Assembly: GCF_030272615.1 (NCBI RefSeq)
Contig: NC_081410.1
Span: 290,779,957-290,843,956 of the forward strand
Origin: Cryptomeria japonica
Lineage: Eukaryota > Streptophyta > Pinopsida > Cupressales > Cupressaceae
DNA length: 64,000 nucleotides
Reading direction: 5' to 3'
Position 1 is the first letter of the stretch. The number at the start of each line of letters is the position of its first letter. Shown here in pieces: positions 37,829 to 50,023 of this stretch. The position numbers and the translations under genes were made by a program. The notes beneath the pieces were generated by a model, which saw nothing but the letters and a program-made list of their open reading frames with translations, did not search any database and had not been told where the DNA came from.

Positions 37829-38246
37829 ATATCCCCCTTTGGCATTGATGGCAATACAAGTAATAATACCCTTGGCTGTGATGATTGAGAGTAATACACA
37901 TACATAGGTATAGAAATCCTTGTTTACATTTTACCATGTACTCTCCTTCAACCAAGACTCCATGTCTCCAATTGGTAACTGGCTATAGATCTTTTCTCTA
38001 TCAATCATATAATTCTTCTCCCCATAATCATATAGTTCTTCTCCCCCTTTGACAACAATGCCAAAGTGAAAGTAAAACATGCAATGTCATACTTTACTAT
38101 TTTGCATCAACAATCTACAACTTGATGCTCCCCTTGTGGAATAAATCCACTCTACACCAATCCTACTTCAAGATTCTACAATTAGCTCTAGGACTGATGT
38201 ATTCCACATCTTCTCAATTGACCTCATGTAGGGGCACAACCCCTAG

Positions 38247-39134
38247 CTAACCTCTAAGATACTCAAAAGTACTCTTAGGAAGAGGTTTAGTAAAGATATC
38301 TACTAGATGTTCCTTAGTAGATACATGCTCTAGTAACACATATTTACTTTGCACTTTCTCTCTCAAGGAATGATATTTCAGCTCAATATGCTTGGTTCTA
38401 GCATGCAACACCGGGTTTTTTGAAATATTTATTGCACTAGTGTTGTCACATAAAATCTTTACTAGTTCTATAAACTTCAACTTGAATCCTTCCAGAATGT
38501 GTTTCATCCAAATTGCCTAGGTACAATTCATATACACTACAACATATTCAGCTTCAGCAATGGACTATGATATACAACTCTTCTTCTTCTTGCTCCAAGA
38601 TACAAGTCTTCCTCCAAGAAAGAATGCACCACCGGTTGTTCTCTTCCTATCAACAACATTACCTACCTAGTCTGCATCTGTATACACCTTCAAATCAAAT
38701 TTAACTGCATATAGATACCATAATCCATAATCAATAGCACCTTTCAAATATCTGAATATCTTTTTATTTGCTATCAAGTGTGTCTCCTTTGGATTCTTCT
38801 GAAATCTAGCAACTAAACCAACTGTATGAGCAATATTCGATCTGTTGTGAACATAATTCAGTTTCCCTATCATTGATCTATACTCTTTTTCATCAATAGA
38901 TGCGGCATCATCCTCCTTAGACAATTTACAATCTGAAACCATTGGTGTCCCAACTGGTTTACATTAACTCATTCCAAATGTATTCAATACCTCTTTCAAA
39001 TACTTAGACTGTGTGATAAAAATATCACTCTTCATCTGTTGAATTTTCCATCCTATCAAGAATTTTATCTCTCCTACTAGAGACATTTCAAATTCACTTT
39101 TAATCTCATTTGCAAAGTCATCACTCATGTCATC
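38247..39134 (-). pseudogene. Element F RT C-terminus and RNase H
   Basis: Minus-strand pieces in copia order: FANEIKSEFEMSLVGEIKFL and SKYLKEVLNTFGMS (39134-38964), CKLSKEDD, YRSMIGKLNYV, FRYLKGAIDYGLWYLY and VYTDAD (38942-38667), then RNase H C-terminal LCDNTSAINISKNPVLHART, HIELKYHSLREKV and HLVDIFTKPLP (38507-38247). Two short frame breaks separate the pieces. It joins the rest of RT across insert L. Confidence 0.9.
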
Positions 39135-41278
39135 TGATAGGAAGCTTGATAGGGAAGTGCTCACAAGGTTAATTTGCTAAAAAAGGATCAATTTGTTACC
39201 AAAGACTTGTAGATTCTATTGTATATGATTACTCAATCTATCTGATTGTCATGATGCCAAGTACTCCATGGTTTTCTTGCCTAGCAAACTCCCTTACTGG
39301 TGATGACTCTTGCCCATGCACAAAACTACTCAAAATACTTAACCCTTCCAACTACACTTGCTCATGCTTGGCTCTTGGGGCCTTCAACCTTCAATTTCAA
39401 TGTGTACTAGGGGTCTTCCACATGGAAATCTAGGGGCAATAAGGTAATGTTTACCTTTGAATGCTCGCCATATTATTTTAGGTCTATAACCCTCAACTTG
39501 CTCAAATTCATTAATAAGGCTCAACTACTCCAAAATGAGGCTGCACACTGTCTATGGGTCTCAAGTACACTTGTTGGACTATTTGAAATGTTTTCATTAT
39601 GTTTCATAAGCCTCCAAGTTCCATTTTCCCATCGGGTTCATGCATTCTACAAAAACTGTCATTTTGTTGTGTGATATGCAGCAGGGCTACTAGCCCGTGG
39701 AGGCCTAATTGGCCTTATTTTGCTCCCACCAGTCAACAAAGGTCCTTTCCACCACAAAGCTTCTTTGGAATGTTTTTTTAGGAGTGTATGCTCAAGGATT
39801 TTACAGGTTTAGCCCATTGTTAGTGTAGTTTTAAGACTGTCCACTTTTTATGGCATAATTTGAGGGTTTTGTATGGTTTGGAGCAAGCAATGTTTGAAAG
39901 TCTCCCTCACTCCACTCTTCAAGCCTCCTCCATGGTAAAGGACCTCTACCACATCTCAAGGAACCTTTTCCTACTTTTCCCCTGCAAGAAAAAAGATCAA
40001 ACACTTGGTGGACAAGAAGGAAAATAGTGCAATGCCTCTGTCACTGTCTTTTCATTGTCTTTTGACAGTCAACTATTGTCTTCACTTTAAACCTACCCAA
40101 GGAAGTATTTTTATAGAGATAATACCTCAAAGAGGTCTAAGAAGCATTAAAGGAACTCCTATTACATTTCCCTTTCCATTACAAGGCATGGATGATGCTT
40201 TTTGGAAGCACCCCAATGAACATTTTGCAAATACCTTATACAAAATAGTGTACTCACTGTTTGTTACAAAATAGGAATGTTTGATGCAACTAATTTAATC
40301 CAACAAGCCAAGGTGATTCTGAACACTCTTGACCTCACTCCCAGACCTCTTCCTCATTGATTTGTCCATTCCAAATTTCTTTTGGATGACAATCTTGAGT
40401 TTTAATCATGAACTAGCCTAGTTGCTCCAACTTGCCTAGTTCACACTCAAATGCATCTTCAAACCATTCTTCTAGCACAAAAAGAGAGGAATTTACATTA
40501 TATACACAAGGATCAACTTGGAAGAATCCATTGGAGGGATCCCAGACCTGGATCAACCAAGTTGATACATTTTACAACTCCAAACCCTTGGCAGGGCAGC
40601 AAATACATAGTTTACAAATATTTTTGAATAAGCACCTTGCAAATGGAAAACTAATGAAACAATTACATGAGAAGCCTTATTACATAAACATATCAACTTC
40701 CAAGAAGGTACAGTATGGATTTGTACAGCTACAGTATGGACTGCCCTTCAAAAGGAATAAAAAACAGTCATAAAAGCCAAAAAAAACTTGTTTTCTATTA
40801 AGTTACTCTTGCAAATACAATCACCAACCATTTCCAAAGAAAAGGGAGGCCTTATATAGTTTCTCCAGTTGGTTTCCATGCCCTTGTATGGACAAGAGGC
40901 TTCAATAATTACATTTTTCAAGAAAATGACAATTTTGACAACTTTCTTAAACCAAATGACAACTTTTCTTGCTCACAAAGTCATTTTTGACAACCTAGCC
41001 TTATCGACTTGCCTAAACAACTTAGACATTCTTAGAAACACTAAAAAAACATGTTTCAATTCTCTTGAAACCATTAGGAGACCTTTTTGGCAATTGTTCA
41101 CATTTTTGCCAAAAATTGTCAACTCAAGGCCTGAAATGCAAGATTTGATCTCTTAAGCCCAAAAGGAGATCAAAGCCACTAAACATGATCCAAAATAACC
41201 TAACACAAGACTTTGCAAACATAAAAGCATGAAATACCCAAAAATGGGAGTTTGACTCAACTAGATGCTCCTGTACCA
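39135..41278. mobile_element. Insert L: 2.1-kb insertion in element F RT
   Basis: Starts TGATAGG and ends CTGTACCA, flanked by TCATC at 39130-39134 and 41279-41283. Excision with one TCATC restores the RT stretch around GGNDDMSDDF. TG...CA ends and a 5-bp TSD suggest a solo LTR of an unidentified family, or a small non-autonomous element. Open frames inside are short and unrecognised. I see no internal LTR pair. Confidence 0.72.
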
Positions 41279-44200
41279 TCATCATTGCCTCCAAATATGA
41301 TATCATCTACAAACACTTCACTCACTAATATCTTATCTCCTTCACATTTGATATATATGTTGTTGTCTTCACTGGTTCTTTTAAAACCTATCTTCATCAG
41401 GTTTGAATGTAGCCTTTCATACCATGCTCTTGGTTTTTACTTCAAACCATATAGTGTCTTGTGTAGTTTACACACCATATCATTTGCATCAGTCAAATCA
41501 TAACCATCTTGTTGTTCAATGTATAATTCTTCTTCCAGTATTCCATTTAGAAATATTAAATTCACATCCATTTGATATACTTTGAATCCCTTATATGCGA
41601 CAAATACAAGTAGAGTCCTAACACCTTCCAATCAAGCAACTGGTGCAAATGTCTCGTCATAGTCTTCTCCTTCTTTCTATGCATAACCTTTGCATATCAA
41701 TCTAGCTTTATTTCTGACTACTTCTCCATCTTCATTCAATTTATTCCTGAATACCCATTCAGTGCCTATCACTTTTTTATTCATCGGTCTGGGTACTAGG
41801 GTCCATGTATTGTTCTTCTCAATCTGGTCAAACTCTTCTTCCATAGCTTTAATCTAGTGATCATCTCCAAATGCTTCCTTATCAGTTCTAGGCTCAATAG
41901 TGGAGATCATGCAAGAATTCTCTCTAATTCTTCTTTTGGTTAATACTCCAGCATCTTTACCTCCAATAATCTGGTCAGGATTATGATTGAGTCTCACATA
42001 CCTTAGACTAACATGATAATTATCTTTAGGTTCTTCTTTCTCACTATCATCATCTTCTTCTACAGAATCTACCTGTTTTGGTTAAACTAGTACTACAACA
42101 CTCACTTCACCAGCTTCACCAATTCTGGTTCCAAAATCAAAATGTAAGGTTCATCTTCCTTTTTCTCCTCACTAGTTTCTCTTGAAACTTCGGGATATTC
42201 ATCAACTCGGACATCAACACTCTCAATGATTCTCTTTGTCTAGTTGTTGTAACATTTGTAGGCCTTACTCTTGGTAGAGTAACCAATAAATATGCCTTCA
42301 TCACTTTTAGCCTCAAACTTACTAACATAGTCACCTCTCTTGATAAAACATTTACAGCCAAAAATCTTAAAATAACTGATATTAGGTGATCTACCATACC
42401 AGTATTCATAAGGAGTTTTATCCTTACCTCTCTTTACCAATATCTGGTTCATAGTGTAGACAGTTGTGCTGACAGCTTCTCTCCAGAAAAAATTTCCTAC
42501 ACCTCCTTGTATTAGCATCATTATAGCAACTTCAACAACTGACTGGTTGTTCCTCTTTGTAATACCATCTTTTGTGGTGTCCTCGGTGCAGAAAGTTGCC
42601 TCTTAAATCCATTGTGTTCACAATATCTAGTGAATTCCTCTTAATTAATTTCACCACCTTGATTAGTCCTCAAATACTTTATCTTCTTACCACTTTCCTT
42701 TTTAGCTAAGGCCCTAAATACCTTGAACTTACTACAAGATTTTGTTTTATCCTTTAAGAATATGACCCACATAATTCTTTTGCAATCATCACTGAAGATC
42801 ATAAAATATCTATCACCTTGAATACTTTTAGTCCTTATTGGTCCACAAAGATCTGTATGAACCAAATCTAACAAATGTTTTGTTGAGAAACATTTGCTCT
42901 TAAAAGTGGAGGGTGTCATCTTTCCTAACTGGCATTCCTTACAAAGAGAATTCGCCGGTTTGTCCAACTGAGGAAAACCTCTAATCAACTTGGACTTACT
43001 GACTATGGCAATGTTATCAAAATTTATATGACAAAATCTTTGATGCCAAATCCAACTATCATCTACTTTAGCAATTCAATAGTTGTTGACTTTAGGGTTC
43101 AGGTGAAACAGGTTAAATTTTGTCTACTTCTCGAATGCAATTAGTTCACCTTTGCTCCCATAGATTTTGCACATTCCATTCTTAAATTATAATGGATAGC
43201 CTCTGTCATTGAGTTGAGCTACACTCAAAAGATTATGTTTTAATCCTTCAACCTAGTAGACATCATCTGCACTGCTCTTTCCATTAAGAGAAATGGTTCC
43301 CTTTCCTTTTACCATGCAGGGTGAGTCATTTCCAAATCTCACAACTCCTCCATCAAATTCCTTCAAAGTAATAAATTTACTCCAGTCACTGGTCATTAGG
43401 TGTGAACAACCACTATCTATGATCCAATCAACAAAAATATCCATGTGAGAAACTAATGCCTTCTGATCAGATGTCTCCTCTTTAATGGCAACAAAGACAA
43501 TGTCTTCATTAGCATCTCCCTTAGATTCCTCATCAATGATACCATGATCAACTCCAATGAGATAATCATTTTTGCCTTTTCCTTTGTACTTATTGTAATT
43601 ATCACACTTATGTTCATTGTCACCATTAGGATAGTTAGCTGCAATGTGTCCAATCTTGTTACAAGCAAAACACTTCAAAGGTAATTTACCTATGTACTTA
43701 CTGGTACCTCTGGGAAACTGCTTGGCCAACAATGCTTCAAGCTCAATCAGACTATCTTCATCATCGACTTCTCTACTGGATCTAGACTCATAACTATGAC
43801 TAACATCTCTTCTTTTCCTCATAGGTGGATTAGAAACTAAAGCTCTAAATGCAAATTCGGATTTCTGAGCACTACCATCATAACAATTTAATTCAAATGT
43901 AGTAATTTTACCAATGATGGAGTCAAGAGTTACCTTAGTTTTATCAATAGACTTTAGCTCCTGAATGGCTGCAGCTTGGCTAGCATAGGCCGGTAGAAGG
44001 GTTCTCAACATCTTACTAACCAGTATGGCACCCTCCACTTTACCACCAGCACTCTTGATCTCACCAACTATCTCCTTGATCCTCTGACCATATTGTTGAA
44101 TATTCTCACCTTCAGTCATCTACATGTCATCAAACTTACCTCTCAGACTCTCTTCTTTGGAAATCTTCATATGCTCATCACCGCTATAGATTTTCTCAAG

Positions 44201-44466
44201 TTTCTTCCACACATCATAAGCGGTCTCCAGACCATGGACATCAACATACTCTGAATCAGACAAAGAACTGATAATAGCCTCCAATGCTTGATTATTTTCT
44301 TGTTGTTCTTTCTTTTGATCATCAGACATAGTCCCACTACATGCAACATATTGAGTAAGAACATGTTCCTAGTATTGACTTCCTAGACTCTTGATATAGA
44401 TTTTCATCCTATCACTCCATATTTTGTAGTTTTCCCTATTAACTTTGGACCTTCTTTCTTCATCAT
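41279..44466 (-). pseudogene. Element F gag-protease-integrase-RT (5' part)
   Basis: Read leftward from ATG 44466 (MMKKEGPK). Gag follows through 44329-43760 (TEGENIQQYGQRIKEIVGEI). The knuckle CFACNKIGHIAANY has lost only the last Cys. Protease shows DWIIDSGCSHLMT (43430-43390). Integrase has CKECQLGKMT and HTDLCGP with the first catalytic Asp intact, but the later RSDxGGE box reads RTNQGGE; after that IFGCKCFIKRGDYV and SDEGIFIGYSTKSKAYKCY (42521-42240). RT begins near 41900, with YQMDVNLIFLNGILEEELYI at about 41580, and reaches VDDIIFGGNDD at the L junction. Early gag has a frame break and a stop near 44370. Confidence 0.9.
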
Positions 44467-44522
44467 GTTCTTCAAGATCTTTACCTCAAGTTGTTAGGCT
44501 TAGACACTAGAGGACCTAAAAT

Positions 44523-44534
44523 GCTCTGATACTA
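44523..44534 (-). promoter_or_regulatory. Element F primer binding site
   Basis: Minus strand TAGTATCAGAGC, two bases inside the LTR boundary; one change from TGGTATCAGAGC (initiator-Met tRNA). Confidence 0.85.
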
Positions 44535-44536
44535 AT

Positions 44537-45937
44537 TGATGGTATGATGAATCAATAAGGATCCAGACATTAACTGAGAGGGGGGGTGAATCAGTAGATG
44601 GAAAACTGACTAAGCTTTCACCAAACTCAAAAACAATCTCTCAAGTCAAACTCAAAACTAACTGGTTCAAACACTGAACTACAAATTGCAATATCACTGT
44701 CAAGTATATCAGTTAAATCATAATAGAATAACAGTATAACAACTCTGAAACTCTCAAAACCTTTTAACAAAAAAATTGAATTACTTTACTAACCATAGTA
44801 AAAGCACATTTTAGATTATTGTTGGTCATCTTATCCTATCTAAATGGATTTAGCAGTTTAAGAAAATTAACCATAGCAAACATAACCACAAAAACATTCA
44901 CCACTTGACACAATAATTTTAACGTGGAAACCCAAATGGGAAAAACTACGGTGGGGATGAATACCCACAAGTATGTTGAACCCTTCTAAAGTTTGCCCTG
45001 TTAGGAGCCAACCCTATTAAAGCTTTACAAAAAGTCTTGTTAAGAACAGATCCTATTAGGGACCACCTGGTTAAGGGATTGACTATAATGCCCTATTAGA
45101 AGCATTACCCTGTTAGGAGTAACCTCGGTAAAGGATTTGAAATCCAAGCTAATGGATCACCTAGTTAGAGGATTCTAGAAGCACTAAGCATGTTAGAGCT
45201 TACCCGGTTAAGGGATTTGACTATTGTAATTGTTAGATAACAACATGGGTTTTCTGATCTGGTGAATAGCACTACTCTGCTTGATCAAATCCTTTTCATG
45301 CCTCTATCTGCCTTCACACATATTGCAGATACACCTTCTGGTTCAACAACCAATCACACTTACACTTAGCCAAAATTACCAACACTACAACAAAACAACT
45401 CATTGACCTTATAAGCAAAACAATAGGTCAGTAACACATCACAAACCTAAGATCTCATAAAGATTACAAACAAATCGGTTCAAGTATGGCCATTGGATTA
45501 CATAGCAATCATTGCACATGATTCAAGACAACCTCGACCACTCATTGATCATTGCTTCATTGATTCCTGTAACTCATCACACAGTTTTCACTTCATGCAA
45601 TGTACTCACTCATTCCCAAGATAAAACCGTTATCTCTACGTGCCAAAAACCATTTGAAACTCTTTACATACAACATGCATGTGTGGCATAATCATTGTCA
45701 TTCATTATTTAATCATATACCAATACATCTGATTCACCAAGCTCCATTGGTTAGGGTTTATCACATCAATAGGTAGGGTTACCAGTTGATCTCACTACTT
45801 CTTAAGTAATGCCGATTAACTTCACTAGCTCACCTACCGATTACAAAATAACATCATAAAAATATTATTAATGGTTATAATTGACATCAATGACAATACA
45901 ATAGTTCATCAATGCAATCTTCATGCAAATGCCAACA
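44537..45937 (-). repeat. Element F 5' LTR
   Basis: 1401 bp. The minus strand starts TGTTGGCATTTGCATGAAG and ends CATACCATCA. It matches 30001-30827 plus 37256-37828, and solo LTR K. It carries the shared ACCCCCCCTCTCAGT box near its 3' end (minus strand, about 44575-44590). Confidence 0.92.
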
Positions 45938-45942
45938 CATCA

Positions 45943-45975
45943 CCTCATCTATATCAGTTATGCCAAATGCCAACA
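45943..45975 (-). repeat. Element B 5' LTR, outer end
   Basis: 33 bp that complete B's 5' LTR beyond element F. They match 10386-10418 of B's 3' LTR and end CCAACA. Confidence 0.82.
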
Positions 45976-47166
45976 AGCTTGTGAAGATTTTCTGATTCGG
46001 TTTGTTGTTCTTTGGTTACCAGTTCCTGGTGTTCCTATTGGTGTTTCGGTTGATATTCCCTCTAGTATATTATGGAATGATCAGATCTTGTGGTGAGACT
46101 TTGTGATTTTTTTTGGGATGATCTTGTGTATCTTTGTTTCAAATGGTTCATGATTTGGTGACCCGCAAGTTATCTTTATTTGTGACGGTTATTGTTTGGT
46201 TGTGTTCTTGAGCTTTGAGACGTTGATCGATGTAGATTTGATTTGTGGTGTTGGTGCAACTGTTCTAGATGATTCTAATGTGTTTGATGGTGTCTCCTAA
46301 TCATGTCCTATTTTTTTTGGTGATCCGCATTGATCATTGTGTGAGTTTTGGTGATTTCTATCAACCGGTGATGATTTGTGTGTTATGTGGTATTTTCGGT
46401 GGTGCAACATGTTGTGGTTGATCTTGGCATGATTTCCGGTGGATGTGATCATTTGGGATTTTGAATTAGGTCCATTCTATGTAATTTAAATCTTAATATT
46501 GGTCTGGTGGTTGATCTCTGTGTCATGTAATATATTTTTTATATTTATGAGTTGAGGGTTGAGGGTTAAGCCGACCTTGCTATCAAGGTTGATGATTGAT
46601 ATATATAGGTGATATACTTATGTAATTTAGTTGTTGATGTGATGTCTACATTATCAGAGAGATTTGTGTGTGCGAACGAGATATATATCATTTGGTGAAA
46701 TGTTGTAGTGAGATCAATGTTGTAGAGTAGACAACTATGCTTAATCAAAACTGTTATCAGGCATATGTAGATGCTACAATTGCAGTTCATTTCTTCTGGA
46801 TTCTAGTTTGATTCATTTTGTAAGTCAGTGAGACTTCCCTGAGGGTTGGAGCCTTTCGGGCATATATCTTTTGGACAATGAGACTAGGCAGTGTGCCTGA
46901 ATGCATGTACATTCCCCATTATAATATTTTCACATACTACTGTAGAGTATCATCTTATTGTGGGTAGGTTCCCACTGTGGTTTTTCCCTTGACCGATTTT
47001 TCCACATCATGAATCTTGGTGTTGTGTGTTGTGTTGTTCATTTGCTTATCTTTCAGTTGCTACAGTTTATCAGTTTATGGTTTGGTGTTTGACTATTTGT
47101 GTTTCGATGAAGACTAACTCACCCCCTCCCCCCTCTCTCAGTCTTCCTTCTTGATTGCTGCTAACA
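45976..47166 (+). repeat. Element I 5' LTR, 5'-truncated
   Basis: Ends GCTAACA at 47166, directly followed by a PBS. It contains a TATATATA stretch near 46600 (possible TATA box), the CCCACTGTGGTTTTTCCC box near 46970, and a CCCCCTCTCTCAGT box near 47130. The left end is cut by element B, so B probably inserted into this LTR; the missing left part cannot be confirmed. Confidence 0.75.
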
Positions 47167-47168
47167 AT

Positions 47169-47181
47169 TGGTATCAAATCT
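47169..47181 (+). promoter_or_regulatory. Element I primer binding site
   Basis: TGGTATCAAATCT, two bases after the LTR. A degraded initiator-Met tRNA PBS, comparable with TGGTATCAAAGCC in element H. Confidence 0.78.
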
Positions 47182-47206
47182 AGATCCTTGGTAGAATCTT
47201 AATCAC

Positions 47207-48642
47207 TTGGGGAGATCCAGGATCGTAGCTCAAGTTATTCTTTTCAAAAAGGATAGTCTGAGGTTTGATGGAAGCAACTATACTGTGTGGAAGAACCAGA
47301 TGGAGGTGCACTTGAAATGTCTTGGAGAAGATTACTGGAAGATTACTAAGAATGTGTATATTGTTACTCAGAATGGACCATCCACTCCTGATGAAGTTAA
47401 GGAATTTGAATATAATATCAAAGAAAAGGAAGCATTGCTCAGTGCCCTGACTAATTCTAAAATGACAAATGTAATGGAACTTCAGACTGCACACAAGATC
47501 TGGGTGAAGCTTGAGATCCTATATGAAGATGATAGTCAAGTGAAAGTTGCTAAGCTGCAGAGTTTGAAAGGAAAGTATGAGACATTGAAGATGGGAGATG
47601 ATGAGAACATACATTCATACATGGCTAAGGTCAATGAGCTTGTCCTTGGTATCCGATGTGTTGGTGGGAAGATTGAGGAAGGTGATATTGTTACCAAAGT
47701 GTTGAGATATTTTCCTCCTTATTACAAATATAAGGTTGTTGCTACAGATGAGATCCGAAGTGTAACTATAGTAACAAGAGATATGCTGGTTGGAAAACTT
47801 GTTGCATTTGAGCTAAGTGAATTTGGAGAATCGCATGGAAAGTTTGAGACAACATTTAGAGCATCAGCATCTATCTCTGGTAAGAAAAAGTATGATCCTG
47901 ATGAGTGCAGGGTATCCAGGTATGAAAGAGAAAGAAGAGATATTATAGAGAAAGAGAGAGAGCTTGATAAGCTTGAAGCATTAATTTCCTAGAGATTAAC
48001 TAAAGGTGTCGATAAGTATGATGGAAAGTTGCCTTTGAAATTTTTTACATGCAATAAGATAGGACATTTTTCTCCTAGATGTTTGGAAAGAATGGATAAG
48101 TATGACAAACATGATAAGTTTGATAAGTATGATAGGAATGATAGATATGAGAAGCATGAGAAGTATCATAAGCCTTATAAGTCTAACCGGAATTTTAGGA
48201 ACTAAAAGAACTGTTATTATGCCATAGATGAAGGTGTTACAGATGAAGAATCAAAAGGAGATGAAGTTGTGTTTATTGTCATTAAGGAAGATGGACCTGT
48301 GCCTATTGATTCCACTAGCTATTTTGTTGAAGAAAAAGCTTTGGTTGCTAAAGTTGAAGAAAAGAGTGTATGGGTGATTAACAATGGTTGTTAACATCAT
48401 ATGGCCAGTGATAAAAGCAAATTTGTAAGTATGGAAAATTATGATGGTGGAGTAGTTAGATTTGGAGATGACAAAGCCTATGTAATCCATGGGAGAGGTT
48501 CTATTTCTTTTGATGGTAAGAATAACACTGATGATGTCTTGTATGTTGAAGGTTTGAAGCATAATCTTTTAACTATTGGACAGATGGTTTTCAAGGGTTA
48601 TGATCTACAATTCAAGGATGGTAAATGCAAAATATTGAATGC
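47207..48642 (+). pseudogene. Element I gag and protease
   Basis: A copia gag related to element H, with SLRFDGSNYTVWKNQMEVHL and YMAKVNELVLGIRCVGGK. No ATG sits at its head; where H has its ATG this copy has none, so the start codon appears lost. The knuckle FTCNKIGHFSPRC lacks its first Cys. A basic and acidic repeat of the KYDKHDKFDKYDRNDRYEKH kind follows, absent from H. The protease box reads VINNGC then a stop and HHMASDKS, so the catalytic Asp is Asn. Stops at 47990 and near 48205 and 48394. Solo LTR K interrupts right after CKILNADG. Confidence 0.88.
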
Positions 48643-50023
48643 TGATGGTATGATGAATCAATAAGGATCCAGTCAACTACTTAGAGCGGGGGTGAATCAA
48701 TAGATAGAAAACTATATAGACTTTCACCAAACTCAAAATCAACCTCTCAAGTCAAACTCAAAACTGATTGGTTTAAACACTGAACTTCAAATGCAATATT
48801 ACTAACAAGTTAAACCGGTTGACTGTTATAACAGACTAATAGTAAAAAATCTTTGAAACTCTCAAAACCTTTTAACTGAATCATTCAAATACTTTACTAA
48901 TAGTAGTTATAACACATTTTAGATTCTTGTCAGTTAACATAACATATCAAAGTGGATTTAGTAGTTAAGCAATTTAACCATAGTAAACATAACCACAAAA
49001 ATATTCACCACTTGACACAATATTTTTGACATGGCAACCCAAATGGGAAAAACCAAAGTGGGGATGAATACCCACAAGTATTCTGAACTCTTCTGAAGTT
49101 TTCCCTGTTAGGAGCCAAGCCTATTAAAGCTTTATAATAAGTCCTGTTAAGAACAGATCCTGTTAGGGACCACCCAGTTAAGGGATTGACTATAATGCCC
49201 TATTAGAAGAAATACCCTATTAGGAGTAACCTCGATAGATGATTTGAAATCCAAGATAATGGACCACCTGGTTAGAGGATTTAGATAACACTAAGCTTGT
49301 TAGAGCTTACCCAGTTAAAGGATTTGACTATTGTAATTGTTAGAAAATAACAAGGGTTTGTTGATCTTATGAATAGCACTACACTTGCTTGTTCAGATCC
49401 TTTTCATGCTCCTATCTTCCTTTACACATACTGCAGATACACCATCTAGTTTGGAAACCACACTCTCTTACTCTCAACCACAAATTGCCAATTCTACAAT
49501 AAAACAACTCATTGACCTTATAAACAAAATAATAGGTCGGTAACACAACACAAACCTAAACATCTCATATAGATTACAAACAAATTGGTTCAAGTATGAC
49601 TATTGGATTGCATAACAATCAATGCATAGCATTCAAGATATAATTGACCGCTCCTTGATCACCGCGTCATCAAACATTGTAACTCATCATGCGGTTTCCA
49701 TTACATGCAATGAACTTGCTCATTCCCAAGACAAAAACCATTATCTCTACACGCTAAAATCCTTTTGAAACTCTTCTCATACAACATGCATACATGTCAT
49801 AATCATTACCACTCACCATTATATCATAAACCAATACAACCGATTCACCAAGCTCCATTGGTTAGGGTTTACCAGTTGATCTTCCTTCATATCTAGTAAT
49901 ACCGGTTTCCTCACAAGCTCACTTACCAGTTACAATACAACATTATTACATCATTACTAGTTATAATTGACATCAATAACAACATAACATTTCATTAATG
50001 CAATCTTCATGCAAATGCCAACA
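48643..50023 (-). mobile_element. Solo LTR K (element F family) in element I
   Basis: 1381 bp matching F's LTRs end to end (plus-strand start TGATGGTATGATGAATCAAT, end GCCAACA). Flanks AATGC (48638-48642) and AATAC (50024-50028) are a TSD with one change. No internal region, so it is a solo LTR. Diverged from both F LTRs. Confidence 0.9.

Larger units (their letters stand above)
30001..45937 (-). mobile_element. Element F: Ty1/copia LTR retrotransposon inserted in B's 5' LTR
   Basis: Complete at both ends: CATCA at 29996-30000 and 45938-45942, LTRs at 30001-37828 (split by G) and 44537-45937, PBS at 44523-44534, gag-pol at 38247-44466. Without G and L it is about 7.4 kb. Removing F joins B's LTR so that it matches the B 3' LTR at 10377-10418. 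LTR pairs differ visibly, and the coding region has stops and frameshifts, so it is an old copy. Solo LTR K belongs to the same family. Confidence 0.9.
9552..45975 (-). mobile_element. Element B: Ty1/copia LTR retrotransposon split by four insertions
   Basis: A minus-strand copia element whose parts lie in the order 3' LTR (9552-10418), RNase H and RT (10815-25645), integrase, protease, gag (up to 28272), PBS (28332-28344) and 5' LTR (28347-30000 plus 45943-45975). Removing inserts O, P, C and F, each counted with one target-site copy, brings the reading frame and the LTR back into register with element F. The 3' LTR lacks the part equivalent to 28347-29165. Because of that truncation the original target site on the left cannot be read; the five bases right of the element are AGCTT. 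Confidence 0.85.
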
